Assembly: GCF_947494555.1 (NCBI RefSeq)
Contig: NZ_CANLVF010000006.1
Location: forward strand, 165,374-229,373
DNA length: 64,000 nt
Direction of reading: 5' to 3'
DNA from: an uncultured Roseibium sp.
GTDB taxonomy: Bacteria > Pseudomonadota > Alphaproteobacteria > Rhizobiales > Stappiaceae
Shown: piece after piece, positions 1-8,407 of the stretch
Layout of the letters: each line of letters starts with the position of its first letter
How positions within the stretch are numbered: the first letter of the stretch is position 1
Translations under genes and position numbers: made by a program
Notes under the pieces: generated by a model
Told to the model about the DNA's origin: nothing
What the model saw: the letters and a program-made list of their open reading frames with translations, nothing else
Databases searched by the model: none

Positions 1-725
1 CGCTTGCCTTCCTCAACCGCGAATTTCTCTGCGACGGCAAGCGCCATGTCGGGCACTTGCAATCGCTCGACGACGGGATCCGATGCCTGGTTGATGAACA
101 TGACCGTTCGCGGAAAAACGCCTGCATCTTCGAACTGCTTCCGGAAGAACGCGTAGTCGTCGAATATCAGGCCGAGGCCCCCAAACACCACGATGTCCGC
201 ATCTGCCTGAATGCCGATACGCGCCAGAAATGGGTTATAAGGCTCGCCGGAAACCGAGAATATCGGGATTTTCTGGCTCTCCACCAGGCAATTGAAGATG
301 TCGATCATCGGCACGTCGGTGCGGATCATCCGCGATGCCAGAACCCGTTTCATCGGGTTGGCCGACGGTCCACCGATCGGAACGGTGGGATCGCTCGACA
401 GATCCGGTCCCTGATCGATCGGATGTCCGGCGCCGTCAAAAACCCGCCCCAGGATATTGTCTGAATAAGTTACCTTTGCCGGTTCGCCCAGAAAACGCAC
501 AGCGGCATTGTTTGCAAGTCCCTTGGTACCGGAGTTGACCTGGAGGGAGACCATGTCCTTGTCAATATTGATGACTTGCGCGAGCGAAGTGCCGCCGTCT
601 CCGGCTTCGACAACCGCCAGATCTCCGAGGCAGGGACGGCCTTCAGACTCAGATTTCGACGCAGAGACCTGGATCCGAATGATGTCACCGACAATATCGA
701 CAATGCGGGTATGGGAGACGAGCAT
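1..725 (-). CDS. V-type ATP synthase subunit B (partial, 3' part off window)
   Basis: The reverse strand reads without stops from an ATG at 725 to the window edge, giving about 241 residues. An AAGGGGG ribosome site lies six bases before the ATG. The protein begins with the small N-terminal barrel of rotary ATPases and continues into the nucleotide-fold domain with VRFLGEPAKV, GRVFDGAG, IGGPSANPM and FSVSGEPYNPFLARIG. The last motif replaces the Walker A P-loop and marks the non-catalytic B subunit rather than catalytic A. It would sit in the cytoplasmic V1 head of a proton- or sodium-translocating ATPase. The A subunit gene usually found just upstream is absent from the 0.7 kb before it; other subunits must be downstream, off the window, or elsewhere. 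Family assignment is firm; the ion is unknown. Confidence 0.9.
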   Translation of the reverse strand, partial: MLVSHTRIVDIVGDIIRIQVSASKSESEGRPCLGDLAVVEAGDGGTSLAQVINIDKDMVSLQVNSGTKGLANNAAVRFLGEPAKVTYSDNILGRVFDGAGHPIDQGPDLSSDPTVPIGGPSANPMKRVLASRMIRTDVPMIDIFNCLVESQKIPIFSVSGEPYNPFLARIGIQADADIVVFGGLGLIFDDYAFFRKQFEDAGVFPRTVMFINQASDPVVERLQVPDMALAVAEKFAVEEGK

Positions 726-1440
726 ATTTGCCCCCTTGGGAATGAAACTTGGCCTGTTTCCAATCGACCGGACGGACACGGCAAAACGCGCGCCTGACGT
801 ATCCGACACTATCTTAAGCGGGTTTTTCGACCCGATACAACCAGTGCATGAGGCGCCAGTGGCCGCCCGCTTCAACCTGATCGAAGTTAATGGACGAATG
901 ATAACGCGCGTATGACTTGGATCATTGCCGCGGCAACCATTTCGCCATCAGAGCGGCGTTTAATCTTAATGGCCGGTCTTCACCGTCATCAAGTGTACCT
1001 GGGCATGACTTGATTTGCAGCTTACAGAGCTGACCCAGTCTAGCTCCTGTTCGAATAGAGGGATGCTTTTGAGCTCCCGGGGTGTGCGTGAATGTTTCAG
1101 GAGAGTCTATGCGTCTAGGATGAAAGCGAATTTTGCTCATCCACATGCGCAATCGAACACGGTAAAAAGTATCTGTAATCAGTTTGAAAGAGCAAAACAG
1201 CTGCAAAAAATACAACCCAGCTTACAATTATTGGTTATATCTTCCCATACGTAAATTTTTACATTGAACAATGCACTCATTAACCACAATCCATCATTTA
1301 ACTGGGCATTTTGTACAATTTTCTATTTATTTTTTGCTGCGTTGATGTTTTGTTAACTTAACAATTCAAATTCCAAACAATTTTATGCAATAACTGGGAC
1401 ACTTTCTTGGTTTTTGCTATTGGTGCGTGTGGAGGGCAAT
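726..1440. other. AT-rich intergenic region, no gene seen
   Basis: This 715-base gap separates the divergently transcribed ATPase gene and cytochrome operon. The short open frames here (for example 922-1215 reverse and 1015-1254 forward) show no family resemblance and no ribosome site. From about 1200 onward the sequence becomes strongly AT-rich, as expected for promoters of the forward operon. One clear element stands out, the interrupted palindrome at 1350-1364, listed separately. Confidence 0.6.
1350..1364. promoter_or_regulatory. Palindrome TTGTTAACTTAACAA, possible operator
   Basis: Two perfect 7-base arms (TTGTTAA / TTAACAA) flank a single C, centred 84 bases before the start of the cytochrome gene, in an AT-rich stretch. 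The form suits a dimeric regulator, but no regulator gene is adjacent and the protein that binds it cannot be named. Confidence 0.35.
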
Positions 1441-3228
1441 TTGACGGACCATGTGACTGATCACTCTCTTGAACTCACGCCACCGCCAAATTCAGCTGAT
1501 CGTACTGCATCCAGCACCCGTCAAGACAAGACCCGACCCGCTTCCGGCTCGCCAGAAGCGCCGAAGCCGGTGGTGCGAAGCGACCTTGGGACCATCCTGC
1601 TTCATTGGACACTGGTGATTGCAATCGTCACCAGCCTGGTTACCGGCCTTCGGTTGTCCGCGGATGCAGAAAATTCGTGGTTCGCCAAGCTTTTCGAGCC
1701 AATCCTGCCACAGGGCGAAATCTGGACCTGGCACTATCTGTCCGCAGTTTTCGTTCTGGCCCTGATTTTCGCTTATGCAGCCTATATGTCCGCCGCCCGG
1801 TTGAAGCGGCGTGTCTCCTCGAAAAAAATTGTGGTCCTGTCACTGCCGGCGAGCAACAAGCTGCGTATCGCTGCAGTCAATGTCATTGCCTATTGGATCC
1901 TGTTCGCTGCGGTCCTTGTTCTGACCGCAACCGGTGTTCTGCTCTATCTCGGGCATGGCGGCCTCTGGGTGACGGTGCATTATGTGTCAGCGCTCACCGT
2001 TCTGGGCTACATCGTTGCGCACGTTGTTCTGCACTACTTCTACGGCGGGCTTGCGCAATTGCTCCGCCTGTTCCGGCCCCAGCCGCTTCGTCAATTCCCG
2101 GGGATGGGAAAGTACCCGCTCGCAAAGTCGGCCGCACTCGGGGCCGTTGTCATCGCGGGTGCGCTCCTGCTTGATTTCGGCACGCGTGACGATCTTGTCG
2201 TGTCTCAGGCCTCTGCGCTTCCAAAACTGGACGGCGTTCTTGACGACGCCGCCTGGCAGGATGCACGTCCCGTCTTTGTGCGGACCAATCAGGGGTCCGG
2301 TTTGAGCGGCACGGGAGAGTCGACCGTGGAGGTCCGTGCAGCGCAGATCGGCGACAAGATCGCATTCGCATTCCGTTGGGACGACAGCAACCGCTCCTTG
2401 AAGCGCCATCCGCTCGTGAAATCCGAAGACGGCTGGCGGATGCTCAACAACCGGGCCGATATTTCGGACGAAACCGCCTACTACGAGGACAAGTTTTCTG
2501 TCGCATTTTCCAAAACGGATGCGTTTGGCGGCGGTGACTCGACCCACATGGGTCCGAAACCACTGGGTGACAAACCACCTTCGCTTCACGGACGCGGCCT
2601 GCATTACACGACGGATGGCAGTCTGATTGACGTCTGGCAGTGGAAGGCCGCCCGCGGCGGCATGCTTGGCAAGGTGGACGACATGTGGTTCGGCACGCCC
2701 TTGGAGCCGAGCGAAGCCCAGGCTGCCGGAACCAAGCGTTACAGTGCCGGATACGGCGCCGACGAAGGCAAGTCCTTCTATGTCTATAACTATAAGAAGC
2801 AGTCAGGATCGGATTACGGCGGAACGGTCGACGTCCTCCGTCTTCCCGCGGACCATGTCAAAACGGCATCCCTGATGGGAAACGTTGACATGTCCATTGA
2901 AGCAACCGACGACGAAGGCTCGCAATGGTGGATGTTCGATGATGAGAGCGTTCCCTATTCCGCGGAAAAAGACAGCGAGATCCCGGTCGGAACTGTCATT
3001 CCTGGCGTCCTGATTACCGGCGAATATCTTGGCAGCCGAGCCGACCTGAACGGCGGCGCGAAATGGGAGGACGGTTACTGGACGCTTGAAGTGGTTCGGG
3101 ACATGAACACCGGGAACCATCAAGATCTGCCGATGGAGGACGGCCTCTTTGTGTGGGTGTCCGTCTTCGATCACAACCAGACCCGCCACACACGGCATTC
3201 GCGTCCCGTTCGCCTGACACTCAACTGA
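1441..3228 (+). CDS. Membrane cytochrome b fused to ethylbenzene-dehydrogenase-type haem domain
   Basis: About 595 residues. After a polar 35-45 residue N-terminus come four to five membrane segments of cytochrome b561 type, with histidines suited to two b haems (LHWTLV, TWHYLSAV, TVHYVSAL, HVVLHYFYGG). A further membrane helix near residue 240 leads into a C-terminal domain of about 330 residues resembling the haem-binding gamma subunit of ethylbenzene/DMSO-type dehydrogenases (KLDGVLDDAAWQDA, AFRWDDSN, DIWQWKA-like DVWQWKAARGG). That domain probably faces the periplasm. I chose TTG 1441 because GGAGG lies five bases before it; a TTG at 1414 has no such site. The reductase gene follows after 30 bases, so this is likely an electron-transfer pair. 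The physiological acceptor is unknown. Confidence 0.8.
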   Translation: MTDHVTDHSLELTPPPNSADRTASSTRQDKTRPASGSPEAPKPVVRSDLGTILLHWTLVIAIVTSLVTGLRLSADAENSWFAKLFEPILPQGEIWTWHYLSAVFVLALIFAYAAYMSAARLKRRVSSKKIVVLSLPASNKLRIAAVNVIAYWILFAAVLVLTATGVLLYLGHGGLWVTVHYVSALTVLGYIVAHVVLHYFYGGLAQLLRLFRPQPLRQFPGMGKYPLAKSAALGAVVIAGALLLDFGTRDDLVVSQASALPKLDGVLDDAAWQDARPVFVRTNQGSGLSGTGESTVEVRAAQIGDKIAFAFRWDDSNRSLKRHPLVKSEDGWRMLNNRADISDETAYYEDKFSVAFSKTDAFGGGDSTHMGPKPLGDKPPSLHGRGLHYTTDGSLIDVWQWKAARGGMLGKVDDMWFGTPLEPSEAQAAGTKRYSAGYGADEGKSFYVYNYKKQSGSDYGGTVDVLRLPADHVKTASLMGNVDMSIEATDDEGSQWWMFDDESVPYSAEKDSEIPVGTVIPGVLITGEYLGSRADLNGGAKWEDGYWTLEVVRDMNTGNHQDLPMEDGLFVWVSVFDHNQTRHTRHSRPVRLTLN

Positions 3229-3258
3229 CAATGCAACGCACCATCACGGACAAAAACC

Positions 3259-4275
3259 ATGTCGAAGAGCACCTGCACGGTTACGATCAACGGTAAGAAA
3301 ATCAAGGCAAATGTTGGCGATACCCTCATCGATGCGGGGCTTGGCGGAAGACTGGTCTTGCCGCATGACTGCTGTTCAGGACAGTGCGAAACCTGCAGAG
3401 TTCGTGTGCTGAACGGAAAGGTCGATGCGCTCGGCACAGACGAAAAGAGTACCGTGCTCGGCTGCCTCGCGGTGCTCGAGGGTGACGCGGAAATCTCCTA
3501 CGACCCTGTTCCGCTCGTGAAAACCCTGAAAGGCACGGTGGACGGCATCCGGAAGATCAAAGACGATTATCTGGAAGTCCGCATCCGGACCACAAAGCCT
3601 GTAACATGGCTGCCGGGACAATACCTTCGCGCCACGTTCAACGGATATCCGGCAAGGGACTACAGCCCCACGACACCTCTTAATCTCGATGCAGAGCAAA
3701 ACGTGATCGTCTTTCACATCAAGGTCTATCCGAACAGCATCGTGTCTTCCAAACTCGGATCCGAAATCGGTGTCGGTCACCCTGTGAAACTACGCGGCCC
3801 CTTCGGAAACGGGTTTTTGCGCAGACAGAGCGAACCCATCGTCCTGACGTCGACCGGTACCGGTTTTGCTCCCATCTGGTCAATCGCGGTCGCAGCCATC
3901 CTGGGTCAGCCTGATCGGCCGATCAGGCTCGTTGTCGGCTCAAGAACACGGGACGGTCTCTACATGCGCGATGCCGTGCGCTGGCTTCAGAATCGCGGCG
4001 TACCGATCACGTTGACGGCAAGCGACGGCGACGACGATACGGTCCTGACTGCACGCCCCTGTGAACTCCTTGGCGAGCTGACACCAGATCACGTCATCTA
4101 TTCGGCCGGAGCACCTTCCCATGTGGAAGCGACGCGGGAGGTTGCGCGCCAGGCCGGCGCGACGTTCTACGCGGATCCGTTCTATGTGGCTGAAGAGACT
4201 TCGGGATTGAAGAGCCTCGCCACCAGCCTCATTCGCAAGGCAAAAACGCCTTTCGTGACTGCCGCAGCGCGGTAA
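3259..4275 (+). CDS. 2Fe-2S ferredoxin / FAD-NAD(P)H oxidoreductase
   Basis: 338 residues. The first 90 residues are a plant-type 2Fe-2S ferredoxin with ligands in DCCSGQCETC (C-x4-C-x2-C) and the fourth in LGCLA. An FAD-binding barrel follows (ARDYSPTTPL, the RxYS flavin motif), then a nucleotide-binding domain with TSTGTGFAPIWS and the terminal YADPF. This is the layout of reductases that feed mono- and dioxygenases, but no oxygenase lies nearby. Its neighbour 30 bases upstream is the membrane cytochrome b, so I infer that it passes NAD(P)H electrons to that protein, or takes them from it. Cytosolic; no signal peptide. Confidence 0.88.
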   Translation: MSKSTCTVTINGKKIKANVGDTLIDAGLGGRLVLPHDCCSGQCETCRVRVLNGKVDALGTDEKSTVLGCLAVLEGDAEISYDPVPLVKTLKGTVDGIRKIKDDYLEVRIRTTKPVTWLPGQYLRATFNGYPARDYSPTTPLNLDAEQNVIVFHIKVYPNSIVSSKLGSEIGVGHPVKLRGPFGNGFLRRQSEPIVLTSTGTGFAPIWSIAVAAILGQPDRPIRLVVGSRTRDGLYMRDAVRWLQNRGVPITLTASDGDDDTVLTARPCELLGELTPDHVIYSAGAPSHVEATREVARQAGATFYADPFYVAEETSGLKSLATSLIRKAKTPFVTAAAR

Positions 4276-4305
4276 GTACCGAGTGCCGGTTTTCGCAGAG
4301 GCTGG

Positions 4306-7197
4306 TTATTGCGCAGCTGCCGTCAGCGGGGGCTGGCATTCAAAGAGAAGTTCATCCAATTGAGACACCGGCATGGGATGCCCGAGGAAGTATCCCTGCG
4401 CGTCGGTACACCCGATATCTTTGAGCATCTCCAGCAGAAGCTCGGTTTCGACACCCTCGGCAGTGGTAGTCATATCGAGGTTTTTCGCAAGATCGATCAC
4501 GGCCTTGACGATCGAAACGGATTCGTCCGAATAGGCCATCGACCGGACGAATGACTGATCGATCTTGATTTTGTCGAACGGGAATCTGCGCAAATAACTC
4601 AGCGATGAGTATCCGGTTCCAAAGTCGTCCATCGAAATCTTGACCCCCAGCGTTTTGGCCTGGTGCAAGGCATCAAGGATCTCTTCAGACTCTATGAGCA
4701 GGACGCTTTCCGTGACCTCCAGTTCAAGGCGGTCCGCCCTGAAGTCCGATTTGGAAAGTGCGCTTATGAGAACCGGGCCAAAGCCATGACCGCGCAACTG
4801 GCGGGGCGAAAGGTTGACGGCAACGCGTAAATGATCCGGCCATTCAGAAGCCCTGCGGCAGGCTTCGTTCAGGACCCATTCTCCGAGCGGAACGATCAGG
4901 CCGGTGTCTTCTGCAAGCGGAATGAATTCCATGGGAGGAACCATGCCACGCTTGGGGTGGTTCCAGCGTACGAGCGCTTCAAACCCGGTAATTGCGTTGC
5001 TGGCGAGCGAATATTGCGGCTGGAAATAGAGCTCCAGTTCGTCGTTCGCGATCGCGTGGCGCAGATCCGTAATCAATTCACGGCGCTCATTGACCGCAGT
5101 TCCCATGTCAGACTCGAAGAACCGATGCGTGTTGCGTCCGTCTTCCTTGGCCTGATAAAGCGCAAGATCGGCCTGTTTGAAGAGGTCATCGCCGGCAACA
5201 TCCGCCCCGTGCGAAAGCGTGATACCGACACTCACCCCGATGACGATTTCATGGTCTGCAATCTGGAACGGTTTGGACAGTTCCCAAATGACCGATTGTG
5301 CCAGTTCGTCCACCGCATAAACGCTCACCGGAAGGTCCGTCAGGATCGCGAACTCGTCGCCGCCAAGACGCACGACCAGTTCTCTTTCACTGATCAGGTC
5401 CTTCAACCGCTCGGCGACCTGGCGCAGCAGCTCGTCACCAATTGGATGGCCAAGGGAATCGTTGACCGTTTTGAATTCATCAAGATCCAGGCACAAGATA
5501 CCGAATTCGCCGCCCTGGGACTTCTGCCGTTTCAGCAACGCTTCCAACTGATCCCGGAATTCTATCCGGTTGGGCAACTGGGTCAGCATGTCGTGCCGCG
5601 CGAGGAATGCCAACCGGTCGCGCGCTTCCTGCCGTTCGGTGATGTCCTCGGAGATCGCAACCCAGCCGCCATCGCAAAGCGGCTGACGGGTCGTCAGCAC
5701 GATCCTGCCTGAACGGATCCTGACCATTTCCGTGCTTTGTTGACCGCCTTTTGTCCGTGCGAATGGCACGCTCATCTCCTTGGCGGCCGTTACTTCGGTT
5801 TCCACCAGTTCGACATCGAGCACGTCCGCAATGTCCGCTGAGGACATGCCGGGGCGTATGGTCTCGTCGCTGAGTTCGAACAACTCGGCGTACCGCTGGT
5901 TCGAAACGATGAGCTTTCCCCTCGAATCGAACATGCAAAGCCCGTGGGACATATTGTTCAAAGCGGCGTCAAACAGAACATTCTGCTCACGCAGCTTCGC
6001 TTCCTGGGACCTCAGGATAGTGTTCTTTTCGTGCACCCTTACCCGAAGGGCGTCGCGTTCCTTGACCGATCTTTGCAGCGACACGACGGATCTGGCGATG
6101 TCGCCTACCTCATCGAGACGTTCAGTGCCGGCTACTCGGTTTTCGAAATCGCCGGCCGCGATGCCCGACAATACCCTCGTGATCTTGGTCAGCGGCCGCG
6201 TGATCTGCCGTGAGAGAAGAAATGCAACGCTGGCAAATGCGGCGAGAGCAAGCAATCCGAACAAAAACAGCCGCTTCAGCAGTTTGGACTCTTCTTCCGT
6301 ACCAATCCGGGTAAGCTCGCTCTGCGTTTCGGTAAGTTGCTCGATTGGCAAGAGGGCGCATATCGACAAGGGAGCGATCGGCATGCCGCATTTGATCACG
6401 TGGCTTCCGCTGGCCGTGATATAGGGAGCCCCGTCAGAAGCCTGGGTATCTTCGATCGATCCGTCGAAACTTGCTCTGGAAATGATCTCATTGTCGTGAA
6501 CAATCACCAGCCCGAATGAGTTGATATCGGCGAGATCAGTCAGCATCGGTTCGTATTCCCGCAACCAGCGCTGCGCCATCAATCCGCCGACCACATAACC
6601 GAAATCGTCGAAGACAGGAACGAACATGACCTGCGAAACGGCGTTCACGTTCTTGCCCGGGACGAATACCCGGGACTCTTCCTCAGGCAGGATCCCGTTA
6701 AAGATCAGAGGCTTATCGGGCATACTGTCGCGCAAGGAACGCGCAACATCTTCATAAAAGCCGAGTTTCGGGAGTTCGGAACCAAGAGCAACGATGTCGG
6801 TGTCATAGGATGAAGACCCGACGATGCGGCCCCTGTCGTCGAGAACGACAATCCCGTCGATATCGTCCAACGCAGCAAAAGGTCCGAGCAACTCGGACAT
6901 GGCGACGTTGTTTCGAGACTCGATGGCCTTTGCGATATTCGGGTCTGCGGCAATTGCACTAACCCGTCTGACACGATCTTCGAAAAGAAACTCGAGCCGC
7001 TTGCCTGCCAGCTTTACATCTGCCCGCAACGTCTCAAGCACTCTGGATTGCGATAGCTGAAGCAACTCGCTTTGCTGCCGCGCCATGCTGTCTTCCAACT
7101 GATACGCGACCAGTCCGATCAAGCCAGCAAAGGCACATAGCGCTGTGAAAACAGCGCCATATGTATAATGCCAGAGAAGGGATGAGTGACGTATCAT
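4306..7197 (-). CDS. Membrane HAMP-PAS-GGDEF-EAL c-di-GMP enzyme
   Basis: 963 residues. An N-terminal membrane helix (about residues 10-32), a periplasmic sensor region of about 270 residues, a second helix near 310-330 and a HAMP linker are followed by a PAS-like segment, a GGDEF domain with intact RLGGDEFAIL and an EAL domain with intact GFEALVRW and DDFGTGYSSLSYLRR. Both catalytic signatures are present, so it could make and break cyclic di-GMP; which activity dominates cannot be read from sequence. Its gene lies 12 bases after the PstS-like binding-protein gene, with no strong ribosome site of its own, indicating co-transcription and probably translational coupling. The binding protein may present a ligand to the periplasmic domain. 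Confidence 0.92.
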   Translation of the reverse strand: MIRHSSLLWHYTYGAVFTALCAFAGLIGLVAYQLEDSMARQQSELLQLSQSRVLETLRADVKLAGKRLEFLFEDRVRRVSAIAADPNIAKAIESRNNVAMSELLGPFAALDDIDGIVVLDDRGRIVGSSSYDTDIVALGSELPKLGFYEDVARSLRDSMPDKPLIFNGILPEEESRVFVPGKNVNAVSQVMFVPVFDDFGYVVGGLMAQRWLREYEPMLTDLADINSFGLVIVHDNEIISRASFDGSIEDTQASDGAPYITASGSHVIKCGMPIAPLSICALLPIEQLTETQSELTRIGTEEESKLLKRLFLFGLLALAAFASVAFLLSRQITRPLTKITRVLSGIAAGDFENRVAGTERLDEVGDIARSVVSLQRSVKERDALRVRVHEKNTILRSQEAKLREQNVLFDAALNNMSHGLCMFDSRGKLIVSNQRYAELFELSDETIRPGMSSADIADVLDVELVETEVTAAKEMSVPFARTKGGQQSTEMVRIRSGRIVLTTRQPLCDGGWVAISEDITERQEARDRLAFLARHDMLTQLPNRIEFRDQLEALLKRQKSQGGEFGILCLDLDEFKTVNDSLGHPIGDELLRQVAERLKDLISERELVVRLGGDEFAILTDLPVSVYAVDELAQSVIWELSKPFQIADHEIVIGVSVGITLSHGADVAGDDLFKQADLALYQAKEDGRNTHRFFESDMGTAVNERRELITDLRHAIANDELELYFQPQYSLASNAITGFEALVRWNHPKRGMVPPMEFIPLAEDTGLIVPLGEWVLNEACRRASEWPDHLRVAVNLSPRQLRGHGFGPVLISALSKSDFRADRLELEVTESVLLIESEEILDALHQAKTLGVKISMDDFGTGYSSLSYLRRFPFDKIKIDQSFVRSMAYSDESVSIVKAVIDLAKNLDMTTTAEGVETELLLEMLKDIGCTDAQGYFLGHPMPVSQLDELLFECQPPLTAAAQ

Positions 7198-7209
7198 TTG
7201 GTCAGTGCA

Positions 7210-8013
7210 CTATTTTTCTACCGGAACGCCGCCAAAATTCTCGATCAGTTCACTTGCGCCATCCGACCGGCTGAAGTCGATAAAGGCTTCCATCGGGCCA
7301 TCCATCGTCCCCTCCTTGTAGATGAGTGCCAAAGTGACCGCGCTTGGATAGCCTGCGTCTGTCGGGTGATTTCCGTCGACTTTGAGCACAGACAATCCAT
7401 CTTCGAGAGGTTTCGAATAGGGACCGAACGCAATCGCGCCCTTTACGTCCTTGGCCGTGTTGATAGCTTCTTGGGTCGTGACAGCCGTTTTCGAACGGGG
7501 GGAAAACTTCAACTGTTTCCAGCCCGGCATGGAGGAACGCAAAACCTGGAGAGTGCTGTCGGCATCTTCGCGCCGAACAAGTTTCACACGCATGTCAGCG
7601 CCACCAAGATCGGACCAGTTGCTGATCTCACCGGTGAACAGTTTCACCAGATCTTCGCTCGAAACAGAGGTTATGCCAGTCGAGGGATGCGCAAAGATCG
7701 CGCTCGGGATTTTTGCAATCGGCAGATAAACCAGGCCAAAGGCAACTTCGCTGTCCTTCAGGGGTCTGGCCACCCTGCCGAGCCGCTCGGCTCCGGAACT
7801 TACAGCAGCAATCCCGCCACCGGAGCCGATGCTGGGAGGAATGGAAAGTTCGATGCCCGGATGAGCTGACTGAAAACCCTCTCCGATTTCGCGGAGCATC
7901 TCCAGGCCATCCCCCGTTCCAACCACATTCAGTGTGGAATCAGCGGAGGCAGAACTTGTTTGAGAGAAAATGACGCCTAGCGACAATGCCAAGCCAAATG
8001 CAAAGGTACGCAT
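7210..8013 (-). CDS. PstS-like periplasmic substrate-binding protein
   Basis: About 267 residues with a typical signal peptide (hydrophobic FAFGLALSLGVIF, cleavage near ASA-DS). The mature part has features of phosphate-type binding proteins: LNVVGTGDGLEM at the start, GSGGGIAAVSSG, FAHPSTG, and the LFTGEISNWSDLGG motif. It carries no transporter partners; instead it precedes a c-di-GMP enzyme gene by 12 bases. I therefore read it as a sensory binding protein rather than part of an uptake system. ATG 8013 is preferred; an in-frame GTG at 8022 is possible. Ligand: phosphate or another small anion, not established. Confidence 0.82.
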   Translation of the reverse strand: MRTFAFGLALSLGVIFSQTSSASADSTLNVVGTGDGLEMLREIGEGFQSAHPGIELSIPPSIGSGGGIAAVSSGAERLGRVARPLKDSEVAFGLVYLPIAKIPSAIFAHPSTGITSVSSEDLVKLFTGEISNWSDLGGADMRVKLVRREDADSTLQVLRSSMPGWKQLKFSPRSKTAVTTQEAINTAKDVKGAIAFGPYSKPLEDGLSVLKVDGNHPTDAGYPSAVTLALIYKEGTMDGPMEAFIDFSRSDGASELIENFGGVPVEK

Positions 8014-8407
8014 TACGACCACCCATGTTTATTTTGACAATCAAAGTGCCATCTTCAAGTTAATTAAAAACTAAAGTACCGATATTTTTTACAATTAACA
8101 TGTTGTAAGAATTAATGAATGCAATAAATACGTATGTTGTTACAACTTGATTACAACTTAACTTTGCACGACATCTTCCCAAAGGTAATTTTTTCCTATT
8201 CCAGATCGCAAAATGCAATCAGGAAAGTCACCTGGGCTTCCCGGATTCGCTGGAATTTTTTGAGAAAGGCTGAATTACTCAATAAAAACTGCGGCAAAAT
8301 CTGCCCGACAACTCAATAATTGCAACGACTTGCAGTTCAGGTTCACTTTCGGGATTTTTCCATGAAACTGGAACAACCGGAGGCTGTTATCCGCTACACA
8401 AGTTTTA
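8014..8407. other. AT-rich intergenic region upstream of the PstS-like gene
   Basis: No supported gene. A 61-codon forward frame at 8134-8319 has no ribosome site or family resemblance. The region is AT-rich and should hold the promoter of the reverse-strand PstS-like/GGDEF-EAL operon. A direct repeat at 8140-8159 is listed separately. Confidence 0.55.
8140..8159. promoter_or_regulatory. 11-bp-spaced direct repeat TTACAACTT
   Basis: TTACAACTT occurs at 8140-8148 and again at 8151-8159, an 11-base period, about 130 bases before the PstS-like gene. OmpR/PhoB-family response regulators bind direct repeats with this spacing. The bases do not match the classical Pho box, so the regulator is unknown and the repeat may be coincidental in AT-rich DNA. 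Confidence 0.3.

Noticed and set aside
922-1215. 97-codon reverse frame in the first intergenic gap, considered as a missing ATPase subunit
   Set aside because: No resemblance to any ATPase subunit and no ribosome site.
8134-8319. 61-codon forward frame in AT-rich DNA
   Set aside because: No ribosome site or recognisable sequence; AT-rich chance frame.
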